Source: Betaproteobacteria bacterium | Lineage (GTDB): Bacteria > Pseudomonadota > Gammaproteobacteria > Burkholderiales > Burkholderiaceae_E | Reading direction: 5' to 3' | Assembly: GCA_016868095.1 (NCBI GenBank) | Contig: VGHV01000033.1 | Span: forward strand, 1-13,338 | Length of the DNA: 13,338 nucleotides | Shown here: in pieces, positions 6,920-13,338 of the stretch | Position numbering within the stretch: the stretch's first letter is position 1 | Layout of the letters: every line of letters starts with the position of its first letter | The notes under the pieces: model-generated | Seen by the model: only the letters and a program-made list of their open reading frames with translations | What the model was told of the DNA's origin: nothing | The model's database searches: none | Made by a program: the position numbers and the translations under genes

Positions 6920-7936
6920 TTAAGATGCCAAGCCCAAATCTTTAAGTACGACTTCGGTGGCGGCGATATCGGTGGCCAGTTCTTTTGCGAACGCGTCACC
7001 TGCAAGAAACACATCGGTCCACTTACGTTGTTGCAGGATCTCCTTCCAAGCTGGCGAGGCGTGCATTTTTGTAAGTAATTGCAATAAGGCATCACGCTGA
7101 TTGGCGTTGATACCGGGAGCGCCAAAAACACCTCGCCAATTAGCCGCTGTGACATCCATCCCCTGTTCGCGAAGCGTCGGTACATCAACACCGGGGATAC
7201 GCGTGGTGCCAGAGACTGCAAGTGGCCTCATACGCCCCGCTTTGATTTGCTCGGCAAACTCCGAGTAGCCGCTAATGCCTGCGGTAACCTGTCCGCCAAG
7301 AATGGCTGCATTGGCCGGACCACCGCCCGCAAAAGCCACATAGGCTGCCTCGCGCGGGTTTTTACCAACGGCTTTGAGCATCATGCCAAGCAAGATATGG
7401 TCGGTGCCACCAGCACTGCCGCCTGCAACACTGACTGCTTTAGGGTTGGTTTTGATCGCCTGCTCAAAATCCTTGAAGCTCTTGATCGCAGAATTTGCAG
7501 GCACAACGAGTACACCAGCCTCCTCAGTAAGTCGCGCAAGCGGGGTGACATCTTTGATCGTGACTGGGCTTTTGTTGGTTATGCCGCCACCAACCATCAC
7601 CGAGCCGCCGACCATGAGTGCATTAGCCATACCTTTGCGCTGATTTACAAAGCGCGGCAAACCCACCATGCCCGCAGCACCGCCCACGTTCTCAAACTGG
7701 AAGCTACCCACAAGGCCTGCATCGCGGGCGGCCTTCTCGATCGAGCGCGCCGTACCATCCCAGCCGCCGCCTGGTGCAGCGGGTACAAACATCAAGATGC
7801 TGTCGAACAGAGGTGCTGCCTCAGCAAGCAGGGGCAATCCTGCAGCAGTCGTGAGCGCCAGCGAGCTGCTCGCCTTCATCCATTGACGACGGCTCATGAG
7901 GTTTGGCACACCTTTTTTGGAATAGAAAAGATCCAT
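6920..7936 (-). CDS. tctC: Tripartite tricarboxylate transporter substrate-binding protein TctC, with twin-arginine-like signal
   Basis: A 338-residue periplasmic solute-binding protein, first gene of the transporter operon. The N-terminus has SRRQWMKASSSLALTTAAG (residues 15-33), a twin-arginine (Tat) type signal followed by LAEAAP, with likely cleavage near residue 40. Mature hallmarks are VPAAPGGGWDGTARSIEKA, ENVGGAAGMVGL, SVAGGSAGGTDHILLGMMLK, YVAFAGGGPANAAILGGQV and GRMRPLAVSG. The 'PAAPGGGWDGTAR' variant is that of TctC partners of true TctABC systems rather than of the many orphan Bug proteins, where 'YP.kPI..ivPf.aGG' is usual (family knowledge). Start choice: the frame opens at a GTG at 7948, but the ATG at 7936 has GGAGG (7942-7946) five bases upstream. 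A later ATG at 7897 would start just before the twin arginines but has no ribosome binding site. It diverges from the amidohydrolase gene at 8045. The ligand is unknown. Confidence 0.94.
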   Translation of the reverse strand: MDLFYSKKGVPNLMSRRQWMKASSSLALTTAAGLPLLAEAAPLFDSILMFVPAAPGGGWDGTARSIEKAARDAGLVGSFQFENVGGAAGMVGLPRFVNQRKGMANALMVGGSVMVGGGITNKSPVTIKDVTPLARLTEEAGVLVVPANSAIKSFKDFEQAIKTNPKAVSVAGGSAGGTDHILLGMMLKAVGKNPREAAYVAFAGGGPANAAILGGQVTAGISGYSEFAEQIKAGRMRPLAVSGTTRIPGVDVPTLREQGMDVTAANWRGVFGAPGINANQRDALLQLLTKMHASPAWKEILQQRKWTDVFLAGDAFAKELATDIAATEVVLKDLGLAS

Positions 7937-7941
7937 GGGTT

Positions 7942-7946
7942 CCTCC
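7942..7946 (-). promoter_or_regulatory. Ribosome binding site deciding the tctC start
   Basis: GGAGG on the minus strand, five bases before the ATG at 7936. It overlaps the in-frame GTG at 7948, which rules out that GTG as the start and fixes the shorter N-terminus. Confidence 0.8.
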
Positions 7947-7997
7947 ACTTTTTATATGAGTCTGACTATTTTTAAGAGCCTGAAGATTACACTTCCT

Positions 7998-8022
7998 TTG
8001 GGCTTTTGCCCGACTTCTTTTT
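7998..8022 (+). terminator. Terminator-like hairpin with T-run in the leader of the amidohydrolase gene
   Basis: On the plus strand GGGC-TTTT-GCCC (8000-8011), extendable by T-G and T-A pairs to six base pairs, is followed by GACTTCTTTTT. This is the shape of an intrinsic terminator, although the stem is short. No plus-strand gene lies upstream for it to terminate; the next plus-strand gene starts 23 bases later at 8045. It may act as an attenuator in that gene's leader, may block transcripts straying into it, or may be chance. Confidence 0.4.
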
Positions 8023-8029
8023 AAAAAGA
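8016..8029. repeat. 14-base perfect palindrome in the divergent intergenic region
   Basis: TCTTTTTAAAAAGA reads the same on both strands. It lies between the divergently transcribed tctC and amidohydrolase genes, overlapping the T-run of the hairpin at 7998-8022 and ending 15 bases before the ATG at 8045. It could be an operator for either gene or an AT-rich accident. No -35/-10 pair of good quality is visible in this 108-base region on either strand. Confidence 0.4.
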
Positions 8030-8044
8030 CTTTGGATTTCATCG

Positions 8045-8929
8045 ATGAACCCGCCAATTCACGTCGCAGGCTTACATAAGCCATTTATCGTGTACCACCC
8101 GACAAGTACCCCGATCGCACTGGTTCTTGATTCCCCCCATTCAAGCACGCATATACCGCAAGACATGCATGCGGCCCTAGCCGACAACGAGCTGCGCGAT
8201 GGCGAAGATCTCTTGGTCGATGAGTTGTGGAAAGAGGCACCTGCGTATGGAGCGCACTTTCTTGTGGCAGGGTTTTCAAGAGTTTATATCGATCCGAACC
8301 GCCATCTAGCAGATATTGATACCGCCATGCTCGATGGTTGCTGGCCGCATGCATTGCAGCCCAGCGGCAAAGCGGCGATCGGCAAGGCGCTTGTATGGCG
8401 CACGCTCGACGATGGAAGGTTGATTTATGACCGACTGCTCAGTGTCGAAGAGCTTGAACAGCGCATCAACTTATACGCGGCACCCTACCAGGCTCAGCTT
8501 GCAGCCTTGATCGATGATTTACACCGCGACCATGGATATTGTTATCACATCAACTGCCATTCGATGAATGCGGTCAGCGGCAAGATGGGGCAGGGCGGGG
8601 CAGGCATTGCGCGCGCCGATGTCGTACTCGGAGATCGTGATGGGACCACGTGCGAAGCTGGATTCACCGATTTTGTCGCAGCCCACTTTCGTGAACTTGG
8701 GCTGGAGGTCAAGATCAACGATCCATTTAAAGGCGTTGAGTTGGTGCGTGCGTTTTCGGATCCATCTAGAGGCCGTCATAGTTTGCAGATCGAACTGAAC
8801 AAGCGCCTGTACCTTGAATCGGACGGTCGAACGCCCTCGGCGAACTTCACCAAGCTTCAAGAAGCACTAACATCCTTGCTTACAGCACTTGCGCGCTTTA
8901 TTACGTCAAGATCAATCGCAGCTCATTGA
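8045..8929 (+). CDS. N-formylglutamate amidohydrolase family protein
   Basis: A 294-residue cytoplasmic, putative zinc-dependent amidohydrolase of the N-formylglutamate deformylase family (the HutG-type FGase fold). Visible motifs: LDSPHSSTHIP (residues 28-38, with metal-ligand candidate His32), DLLVDELW (55-62), SRVYIDPNRHLADID (78-92), INCHSMN (169-175, His172) and HSLQIELNKRLYLE (245-258, Glu250). Family members hydrolyse N-formyl-L-glutamate to formate and glutamate in histidine degradation, but many homologues outside hut operons act on other N-acyl amino acids or are untested. No hut gene is visible here, so the substrate is uncertain. The frame opens at a TTG at 8006; the ATG at 8045 is preferred because the upstream part has no homology-like content and overlaps the leader hairpin, although its ribosome binding site (TTGGA) is weak. 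It is followed after 74 bases by another deacylase-type gene, probably in the same transcript, and diverges from tctCBA. Confidence 0.9.
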   Translation: MNPPIHVAGLHKPFIVYHPTSTPIALVLDSPHSSTHIPQDMHAALADNELRDGEDLLVDELWKEAPAYGAHFLVAGFSRVYIDPNRHLADIDTAMLDGCWPHALQPSGKAAIGKALVWRTLDDGRLIYDRLLSVEELEQRINLYAAPYQAQLAALIDDLHRDHGYCYHINCHSMNAVSGKMGQGGAGIARADVVLGDRDGTTCEAGFTDFVAAHFRELGLEVKINDPFKGVELVRAFSDPSRGRHSLQIELNKRLYLESDGRTPSANFTKLQEALTSLLTALARFITSRSIAAH

Positions 8930-9003
8930 TCAGATCCAGCCCCCAGTCATCAAGTCGCTTAGCGAATAAATATGAGTCTGAGCCTCTCAGGCCAACAACG
9001 ATC

Positions 9004-10059
9004 ATGAATAAACCGACCAAAAACAATCATCCTTCTCAACGGCAAGCCTGGCATCAACTTCAGTCGCAGCCTGCCAATCATCTTCAATCGCAGGTGCCTG
9101 TTGAGCTTCATGCGCCAGACATAAGCGCTTACCGACGCATGAGTTCAATATCGTCGTCTCGTGATTTGGACTATGTATGGCGTTTTGAATCGGGTAAGCC
9201 CGGGCCACATGTGTTGATCCAGGCACTTACCCATGGCAACGAGTTATGCGGTGCTATAACGCTCGATTTTTTGTTGCGCCAGGAGGTTAGGCCTTTACAC
9301 GGCGTCTTGTCACTGGTCTTTGCGAATGTTGAGGCATACAAGCGTTGGGATCCTGCCAATCCCCATGGGAATCGTTTTTGCGATGAAGACTATAACCGTG
9401 TATGGGGCGATGAGGCTTTAAATGGCTCGCGTGATTCGATCGAATTGAGGCGCGCGCGCGAGTTGGTTAACTACATCGACTCAGCTGATTATCTGCTTGA
9501 TCTTCACTCCATGAGTGCGCCTTGCGAAGCGCTGATGGTGTGCGGGGTGCGTGAGCGTGGTGGTCTTAAATCGGTTGCCTTATCGCAGGCGATTGGTCTT
9601 CCACGCTGGCTCATGATGGACACCGGCCATCCGGCAGGGCTTCGGATGATCGAGCGCGGCCGATTTGGTGATCCAAAGTCAAAAGCCGTTGCCGCTTTAC
9701 TTGAAGCCGGCCAGCACTGGGAGCGACAAAGTGAGGTGGTGGCTCGTGATGCGAGCTTGCGATTTTTGCTTCACACCGGCATGGTCGATAAGGATTGGGC
9801 TTTATCGCATTGCAGCTTGCCGCTACCCGCTCAGCAGGTCATCCAGGTGACCGAAGCGGTAACAGCAAAAACCAAATCTTTTCAATGGCTTGGCGATTAT
9901 CAGGGGCTCGAGGTGGTTGAGCAAGCTGGCACAGCGCTTGCCCAAGACGGCGATCATACGGTGCGCACTCCCTACGATCGCTGCGTGTTGGTTATGCCCA
10001 CGCGCGCGCGATTTAACGTGGGTAATACCATGCTTCGCTTTGGGCGTATCGACGCCTAA
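9004..10059 (+). CDS. Succinylglutamate desuccinylase/aspartoacylase family zinc hydrolase
   Basis: A 351-residue M14-fold metal-dependent amidohydrolase. The zinc site is recognisable: HGNE (His77, Glu80) and DLHSM (His168). LFLDEDLNR-type substrate-binding sequence appears as RFCDEDYNRVW (124-134), and LLEAGQH (232-238, Glu234) is at the place of the catalytic general base. AstE and aspartoacylase release an amino acid from its N-acyl form (N-succinylglutamate, N-acetylaspartate); the exact substrate here cannot be set. The arginine succinyltransferase (ast) pathway genes are not present nearby, which argues against a standard AstE. Start choice: the frame opens at a TTG overlapping the previous stop, but ATG at 9004 is the first good start; its ribosome binding site is weak (AGG at about 8989). 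The N-terminal 40 residues are Gln/Asn-rich and poorly conserved in appearance. The 3' end overlaps the convergent kinase gene by four bases. Confidence 0.88.
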   Translation: MNKPTKNNHPSQRQAWHQLQSQPANHLQSQVPVELHAPDISAYRRMSSISSSRDLDYVWRFESGKPGPHVLIQALTHGNELCGAITLDFLLRQEVRPLHGVLSLVFANVEAYKRWDPANPHGNRFCDEDYNRVWGDEALNGSRDSIELRRARELVNYIDSADYLLDLHSMSAPCEALMVCGVRERGGLKSVALSQAIGLPRWLMMDTGHPAGLRMIERGRFGDPKSKAVAALLEAGQHWERQSEVVARDASLRFLLHTGMVDKDWALSHCSLPLPAQQVIQVTEAVTAKTKSFQWLGDYQGLEVVEQAGTALAQDGDHTVRTPYDRCVLVMPTRARFNVGNTMLRFGRIDA

Positions 10060-10970
10060 GGCTTTGGGCTTGATCGGTAAGGGAAGGAGGCAATCGCACC
10101 ATAAGTCAAGGTGCTCTGGGCTGCTGCTTGGTTGGCCTCGTGGGCGGCTTCGGCAAGACTGTGGCCGCGAAGCCTTGCTGCGAGAAAATTGCCGTTAAAG
10201 CAATCGCCTGCACCTGTTGCATCAACGGCGTTAACGGGATGACCGGGGATCGTTTGCAGGCGCGGCGCTGCATTGCCTGGCCGTTCGATCAGCACAGCGC
10301 CCTTTGCTCCACATCTTAGAACTACTTCGCGAATGTTAAATTGATCGAGCCAATGCAAAGCGTCTTCAATACTTAGATCGGGCTGCTTGGCTAGTGCGCT
10401 TACATCTTCCAAACTGGGCAGTAAGACATCGATAAAGGGTGCTAGCTCGACAAGCGCTTGATGCGCATGTTCTGCCGTCCATAGTTTAGATCTAAAATTA
10501 AGATCGTAAGCTCGTTGACAGCCTGCTTGAGCGTTTGTAAAAGCCTCTAGCACCAGTGCTCTACAACCTGGACTGATCGCCTGACTAATCCCAGAAGCGT
10601 ACAGCCATCGACTTGCAGGCGCATGAAGCCAGCGGTTCGCTTGCATTTGGCTGGCTGCTGAGCCTTTGCGTCGGTAGCTGAATCGATGGCCCTCATGATC
10701 GTGATGAATAAAATAAATGCCAGTAGGTGCACAAGCGCTGCGCTCAACGGCCTGGCAATCCACTGCTTCTCTTGTCATCAAGGAAAAAATCGCGTTTCCG
10801 AATTCGTCGTCTCCCAGTGCACTTAAAAAGCCAGTACTTGCCCCGGCTCTTTGCGCAGCGATGAGCATGTTCAGGGTATCGCCGCCAAAGCCTTCAAGCC
10901 AATGCCCGGGGCTGTTCGGTAGCTGGCTGAACTCAAACATCGCCTCGCCAATGGCGACGATGTCAAGCAT
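10056..10970 (-). CDS. PfkB-family sugar kinase, 2-keto-3-deoxygluconate kinase-like
   Basis: A 304-residue ribokinase/PfkB-fold kinase, cytoplasmic. The N-terminal GE-x-M-x-E-F motif and FGGDTLNMLIAAQRAG (residues 28-43) match the substrate-binding signature; DATGAGDCFNG (250-260) is the PfkB signature 2 with catalytic Asp256. YDLNFRSKLW (155-164) and FSYRRKGSAAS (97-107) resemble 2-dehydro-3-deoxygluconokinases (KdgK: 'D-x-N-x-R-x-x-LW', 'YyR-x-x-SAA'), which phosphorylate KDG with ATP to give KDPG for the Entner-Doudoroff route. No KDPG aldolase or uronate gene is nearby, so the substrate remains tentative. The frame opens at a TTG at 11009; the ATG at 10970 gives the usual N-terminus MLDIVAIGEAMFEF. 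It overlaps the stop of the upstream FrnE-like gene by eight bases, indicating co-transcription and translational coupling; no strong ribosome binding site is seen. Confidence 0.88.
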   Translation of the reverse strand: MLDIVAIGEAMFEFSQLPNSPGHWLEGFGGDTLNMLIAAQRAGASTGFLSALGDDEFGNAIFSLMTREAVDCQAVERSACAPTGIYFIHHDHEGHRFSYRRKGSAASQMQANRWLHAPASRWLYASGISQAISPGCRALVLEAFTNAQAGCQRAYDLNFRSKLWTAEHAHQALVELAPFIDVLLPSLEDVSALAKQPDLSIEDALHWLDQFNIREVVLRCGAKGAVLIERPGNAAPRLQTIPGHPVNAVDATGAGDCFNGNFLAARLRGHSLAEAAHEANQAAAQSTLTYGAIASFPYRSSPKP

Positions 10971-11628
10971 GGTTTTCTTGCCTTGACTGTTCGGCTTGAG
11001 CTTGTTCAAAAGCTAGCAAAAGTTCGGAGGCAGGTTGTGCACCGGATAAGCCATATCGCTTGTTAATGATAAAAAATGGCACACCTCCGATACCACGCTC
11101 GGACCAGGCTAAGCTCTCATCGCGGGCCTGTTCGAGGTATTCACTTGACTGTGACAAGGCTACCAAGTCATCAGTTAAGCCACTTTGTCTGCCTATCTCG
11201 CTTAGCACCTCCGGCTTACCAATATCTTGATGATCCCTAAAGTAGGCTTGAAATAATGCCTCAACCAAGTTGTCTTGAAGCCTTGAGTCATCCTTGGCTG
11301 CGGCAATCAGTGCGTGTGCTCGACTGGTGTTTGGCTGTTGCTTGATGCCAGCAAAATCGGGATAAAGCCCGACTTGAGCTGCTGCAGCGCTAACGCGTTG
11401 GTAAATGCTGGAGGGATCAGAACGACCAAATTTCCATAATAAATAATCACTGCGAGCCATGCCGTCGGCGGGCAATTGCGGGTTGAGCTGGAAGGCCTGC
11501 CAGTGAATCGTGGCTTGTGCGCCAGAATCCTGCCAGCTAGCCAGGGCAGATTCCAAATTACGCTTGCCAATCCAGCACCATGGGCAGACCACATCGGATA
11601 CCACAATAATTTCGATCGCTTGTTTCAT
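10963..11628 (-). CDS. DsbA-family thioredoxin-fold oxidoreductase, FrnE-like
   Basis: A 221-residue protein of the DsbA/FrnE (2-hydroxychromene-2-carboxylate isomerase-like) family. The active-site motif CPWC is at Cys15-Cys18, right after the first beta strand (IEIIVVSDVV), with the cis-proline loop GIGGVPFF at 179-186 (Pro184) and QPNTSRAHALIAAAK (98-112) in the helical insert, as in FrnE proteins. No signal peptide is present, so it is predicted cytoplasmic, unlike periplasmic DsbA. Family members are linked to thiol-disulfide exchange and oxidative stress; a specific partner is not known. The ATG at 11628 has GGAG upstream with somewhat long spacing (nine bases). It is the first gene of a two-gene operon with the kinase, whose start lies inside its last codons, and it diverges from the penicillin acylase gene. 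Confidence 0.9.
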   Translation of the reverse strand: MKQAIEIIVVSDVVCPWCWIGKRNLESALASWQDSGAQATIHWQAFQLNPQLPADGMARSDYLLWKFGRSDPSSIYQRVSAAAAQVGLYPDFAGIKQQPNTSRAHALIAAAKDDSRLQDNLVEALFQAYFRDHQDIGKPEVLSEIGRQSGLTDDLVALSQSSEYLEQARDESLAWSERGIGGVPFFIINKRYGLSGAQPASELLLAFEQAQAEQSRQENHA

Positions 11629-11650
11629 GGTCAGGGGCTCCGTGGGATGA

Positions 11651-11679
11651 TTGCATCGGGTTTAATCCTAACCGATACA
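11651..11679 (+). promoter_or_regulatory. Possible promoter of the penicillin acylase family gene
   Basis: TTGCAT (11651-11656) and GATACA (11674-11679) are 17 bases apart and about 30 bases before the ATG at 11710, giving a short leader. The -35 half matches the sigma-70 consensus in four of six positions and the -10 half in about three, so it is a weak candidate. Confidence 0.28.
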
Positions 11680-11709
11680 TTCAAACGCTAAGCTATCACG
11701 CGGTCGAAC

Positions 11710-13338
11710 ATGCTTAAGTTGAGTCTTACCTTGTTTGTCTCAAGCGTCTTGGGGCTGGTCTTGCTGATTGGCGGCTATCTCGTGCTTGCGTGGCCTGGCA
11801 CCGACGATCAACTGCAGCTAGCAGGATTGAAAGCGCCGGTTATTATTCAGCACGACGATGCAGGCGTGGTTCATCTGCAAGCTGTGTATCGCAGCGATGC
11901 CTGGTTTGCGTTGGGTGCATTGCATGCCCGGGAAAGACTCTGGCAACTAGAAATTAATCGCCGTATTGCTCAAGGAAGACTGTCTGAGCTTTTTGGGCCA
12001 TCGACACTCCCCACCGATCGCTTTTTGCGCAGTTTGGATTTGCAGAATCTGGCACGAAAGCAGCTCCGAGGAGCGAGTGCTGCGCTCAATGAGCAACTAC
12101 AAGCCTATGCCGATGGCGTCAATGCATGGGTTGGGCAAATGAAGTTTTATCCTCCCGAGTTCTTGCTACTTAAGGCTTGGAGCGATGGCCCTTACTTTGA
12201 AGTCTATCGCCCCGAAGACGCGCAGGCCTGGTCGCTGGTTATGGCATTGGACCTCGGCGGCAATCATGGTCAGGAAATTGCACGATTTGAGTTGGCGCGT
12301 CATCTCTCGATGGCGCAACTCAATGCCTTGATGCCGCCCGTCCTAACCGACTTATCAGCTTTTTACCGTGACCTGGCAGCCTACCGCCCGCTTGGTAAGC
12401 AGAAAGGTCCTCATATGCAGGCCGTTACAGAAACTGGCTTTGAAACTGTGGAAGGTATAGGCTCTAATAATTGGATTGTTGATGGTACGCGCACTGCCAG
12501 TGGCAAGCCTCTACTAGCCAATGATCCGCACCTTGGCTTGAGTGCGCCTTCGATATGGCATATCGCTCACTTGCGTGCACCGGGCCTTGACGTCGTCGGT
12601 GCGGTGCTTGTCGGGATACCCGCGGTTGTTTTGGGTCGCAACAGCCATGTGGCATGGGGTTTTACCAATACCGGACCCGACGTTCAAGATTTGATGCTTG
12701 AGCAACTACATCCCGAAGATCCAAGCCGATATCGGATCGCTATGATTGGTAAAGATCAAGAGACCTATACAAGCTTTGAAACAAGAACCGAGGAAATTAG
12801 GGTTCGCGGCGACAAGGCCGAGACAAGGGTGTTTCGTCGCAGCCGACATGGGCCAGTGATATCGGATGTGAATGAAGCTTTGCAAGCGCAAGTCGATCCA
12901 AGCCGCTATGCGCTGGCCCTGCGGTGGACGGCTCTTGCTGAAGATAATCTAAGCCTTGAGGCCTCCGTAGCAATGGCTCAGGCAAGCAATATTGAGCAGT
13001 TGCGAGATGCCTTACGCCTTTATCAAGCACCAGCCCAAAACGTTGTCATGGCTGATTTACAGGGTGATATTGCCTATCAGGTTGCCGGGCTTGTGCCTAA
13101 GCGCAAGGAAGATAAGATTGCTGGTGTTGCGCCGGTTCCAGGCTGGGATCCCAGATTTGCTTGGGATGGATTTTTAAGTTTTGAACAATTGCCCCACAAG
13201 AACCGAAGAGCCATTCTAGCCGAGGGCGCGGTTTTTGCCACTGCTAACGAAAAGCCCGATCACGCTGCTTTTTTGGGTCATGATTTCGCGCGACGCGATC
13301 GTAAGGATCGCATCTCTGAATTGCTCTTAAAAGAAGAC
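11710..13338 (+). CDS. Penicillin acylase family Ntn-hydrolase, 3' end outside window
   Basis: The frame from ATG 11710 stays open for 543 codons to the window edge; complete members are usually about 750-850 residues. Residues 1-28 (MLKLSLTLFVSSVLGLVLLI...) are a hydrophobic signal or membrane anchor, so the protein is exported. Family landmarks in order: DDAGVVHLQA (49-58), ALHARERLWQLEINRR (72-87), then the autocatalytic site GIGSNNWIVDGTRTASGKPL, in which Ser252 would become the N-terminal nucleophile of the beta chain, followed by LANDPHLGLSAPSIWH, GRNSHVAWGFTNTGPDVQDL, RRSRHGPVIS, ALRWT and ATANEKP near the edge. Known members hydrolyse amide bonds of penicillins, N-acyl-homoserine lactones, cyclic lipopeptides or other N-acyl compounds; the specificity here is not readable. 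The ribosome binding site is weak. The gene stands divergent to the FrnE/kinase operon. No stop or frameshift is seen in the visible part. Confidence 0.93.
   Translation, partial: MLKLSLTLFVSSVLGLVLLIGGYLVLAWPGTDDQLQLAGLKAPVIIQHDDAGVVHLQAVYRSDAWFALGALHARERLWQLEINRRIAQGRLSELFGPSTLPTDRFLRSLDLQNLARKQLRGASAALNEQLQAYADGVNAWVGQMKFYPPEFLLLKAWSDGPYFEVYRPEDAQAWSLVMALDLGGNHGQEIARFELARHLSMAQLNALMPPVLTDLSAFYRDLAAYRPLGKQKGPHMQAVTETGFETVEGIGSNNWIVDGTRTASGKPLLANDPHLGLSAPSIWHIAHLRAPGLDVVGAVLVGIPAVVLGRNSHVAWGFTNTGPDVQDLMLEQLHPEDPSRYRIAMIGKDQETYTSFETRTEEIRVRGDKAETRVFRRSRHGPVISDVNEALQAQVDPSRYALALRWTALAEDNLSLEASVAMAQASNIEQLRDALRLYQAPAQNVVMADLQGDIAYQVAGLVPKRKEDKIAGVAPVPGWDPRFAWDGFLSFEQLPHKNRRAILAEGAVFATANEKPDHAAFLGHDFARRDRKDRISELLLKED

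Noticed and set aside
6865..7221. Minus-strand frame of 118 codons spanning the end of tctC and the gap before tctB
   Set aside because: It overlaps the conserved C-terminal part of tctC in another frame. I considered a frameshifted extension of tctC, but tctC ends normally at its usual length.
7247..7975. Plus-strand open frame of 242 codons antisense to tctC
   Set aside because: tctC has clear family motifs on the other strand; this frame has no recognisable domain and would start inside tctC.
8006..8044. TTG-initiated extension of the amidohydrolase
   Set aside because: It would begin inside the leader hairpin, adds a non-family N-terminus, and lacks a ribosome binding site.
7954..8981. 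The 12-base sequence atatgagtctga occurs at 7954-7965 and 8970-8981, each in a gap near a gene start
   Set aside because: In 13 kb several 12-base matches are expected by chance, and the flanks do not match.
1..13338. Search for mobile elements, CRISPR arrays, toxin-antitoxin pairs, phage or defence genes
   Set aside because: No transposase or integrase motifs, no regularly spaced repeats, and no small paired genes were seen; all substantial frames are explained by metabolic, transport or envelope genes.

Overview
The window looks like chromosomal DNA of a Gram-negative betaproteobacterium, most likely Burkholderiales and perhaps near Alcaligenaceae. This rests on a complete tricarboxylate-type TctCBA transporter, a paired set of PimC/PimD-like acyl-CoA dehydrogenases, a periplasmic penicillin-acylase family protein, base composition that appears slightly above 50% GC by eye, and dense gene packing. 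The taxonomic call is inference. I see no insertion sequence, phage gene, tRNA, rRNA or CRISPR array, and every gap between genes is shorter than about 110 bases.

Layout from left to right. (1) On the minus strand at the left edge is the first 49 codons of a DUF21/CNNM (HlyC/CorC) membrane protein. (2) A two-gene minus-strand operon encodes two acyl-CoA dehydrogenases (2619 down to 221). (3) A lone plus-strand gene (2745-3290) encodes a small secreted histidine-rich protein resembling DUF6515. (4) A minus-strand operon runs from 7936 down to 3331 in the order tctC, tctB, tctA, then a thiamine-diphosphate (ThDP) enzyme of the acetolactate synthase/benzoylformate decarboxylase superfamily. (5) Diverging from it on the plus strand are two putative zinc amidohydrolases: an N-formylglutamate amidohydrolase family protein (8045-8929) and a succinylglutamate desuccinylase/aspartoacylase family protein (9004-10059). 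(6) Converging on these, with a 4-base tail-to-tail overlap, is a minus-strand pair: a FrnE-type DsbA thioredoxin-fold protein followed by a 2-keto-3-deoxygluconate-kinase-like PfkB sugar kinase. (7) At the right edge a plus-strand penicillin acylase family gene begins and runs out of the window, with 543 codons present.

Functionally the window reads as catabolic and scavenging. A periplasmic binding protein and permease import a carboxylate; a linked ThDP enzyme could act on a 2-oxo acid derived from it; the divergent hydrolases could remove acyl groups from N-acyl amino acids; and the acyl-CoA dehydrogenase pair could oxidise acyl- or dicarboxyl-CoA thioesters. The transporter substrate and the ThDP reaction cannot be read from sequence alone. 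No defence or otherwise clearly undescribed system is visible. The best leads are the transporter/ThDP-enzyme/amidohydrolase cluster, the non-standard catalytic layout of the acyl-CoA dehydrogenase pair, a 21-base tandem duplication over the stop codon of the ThDP gene, and a terminator-like hairpin in the leader of the amidohydrolase gene.
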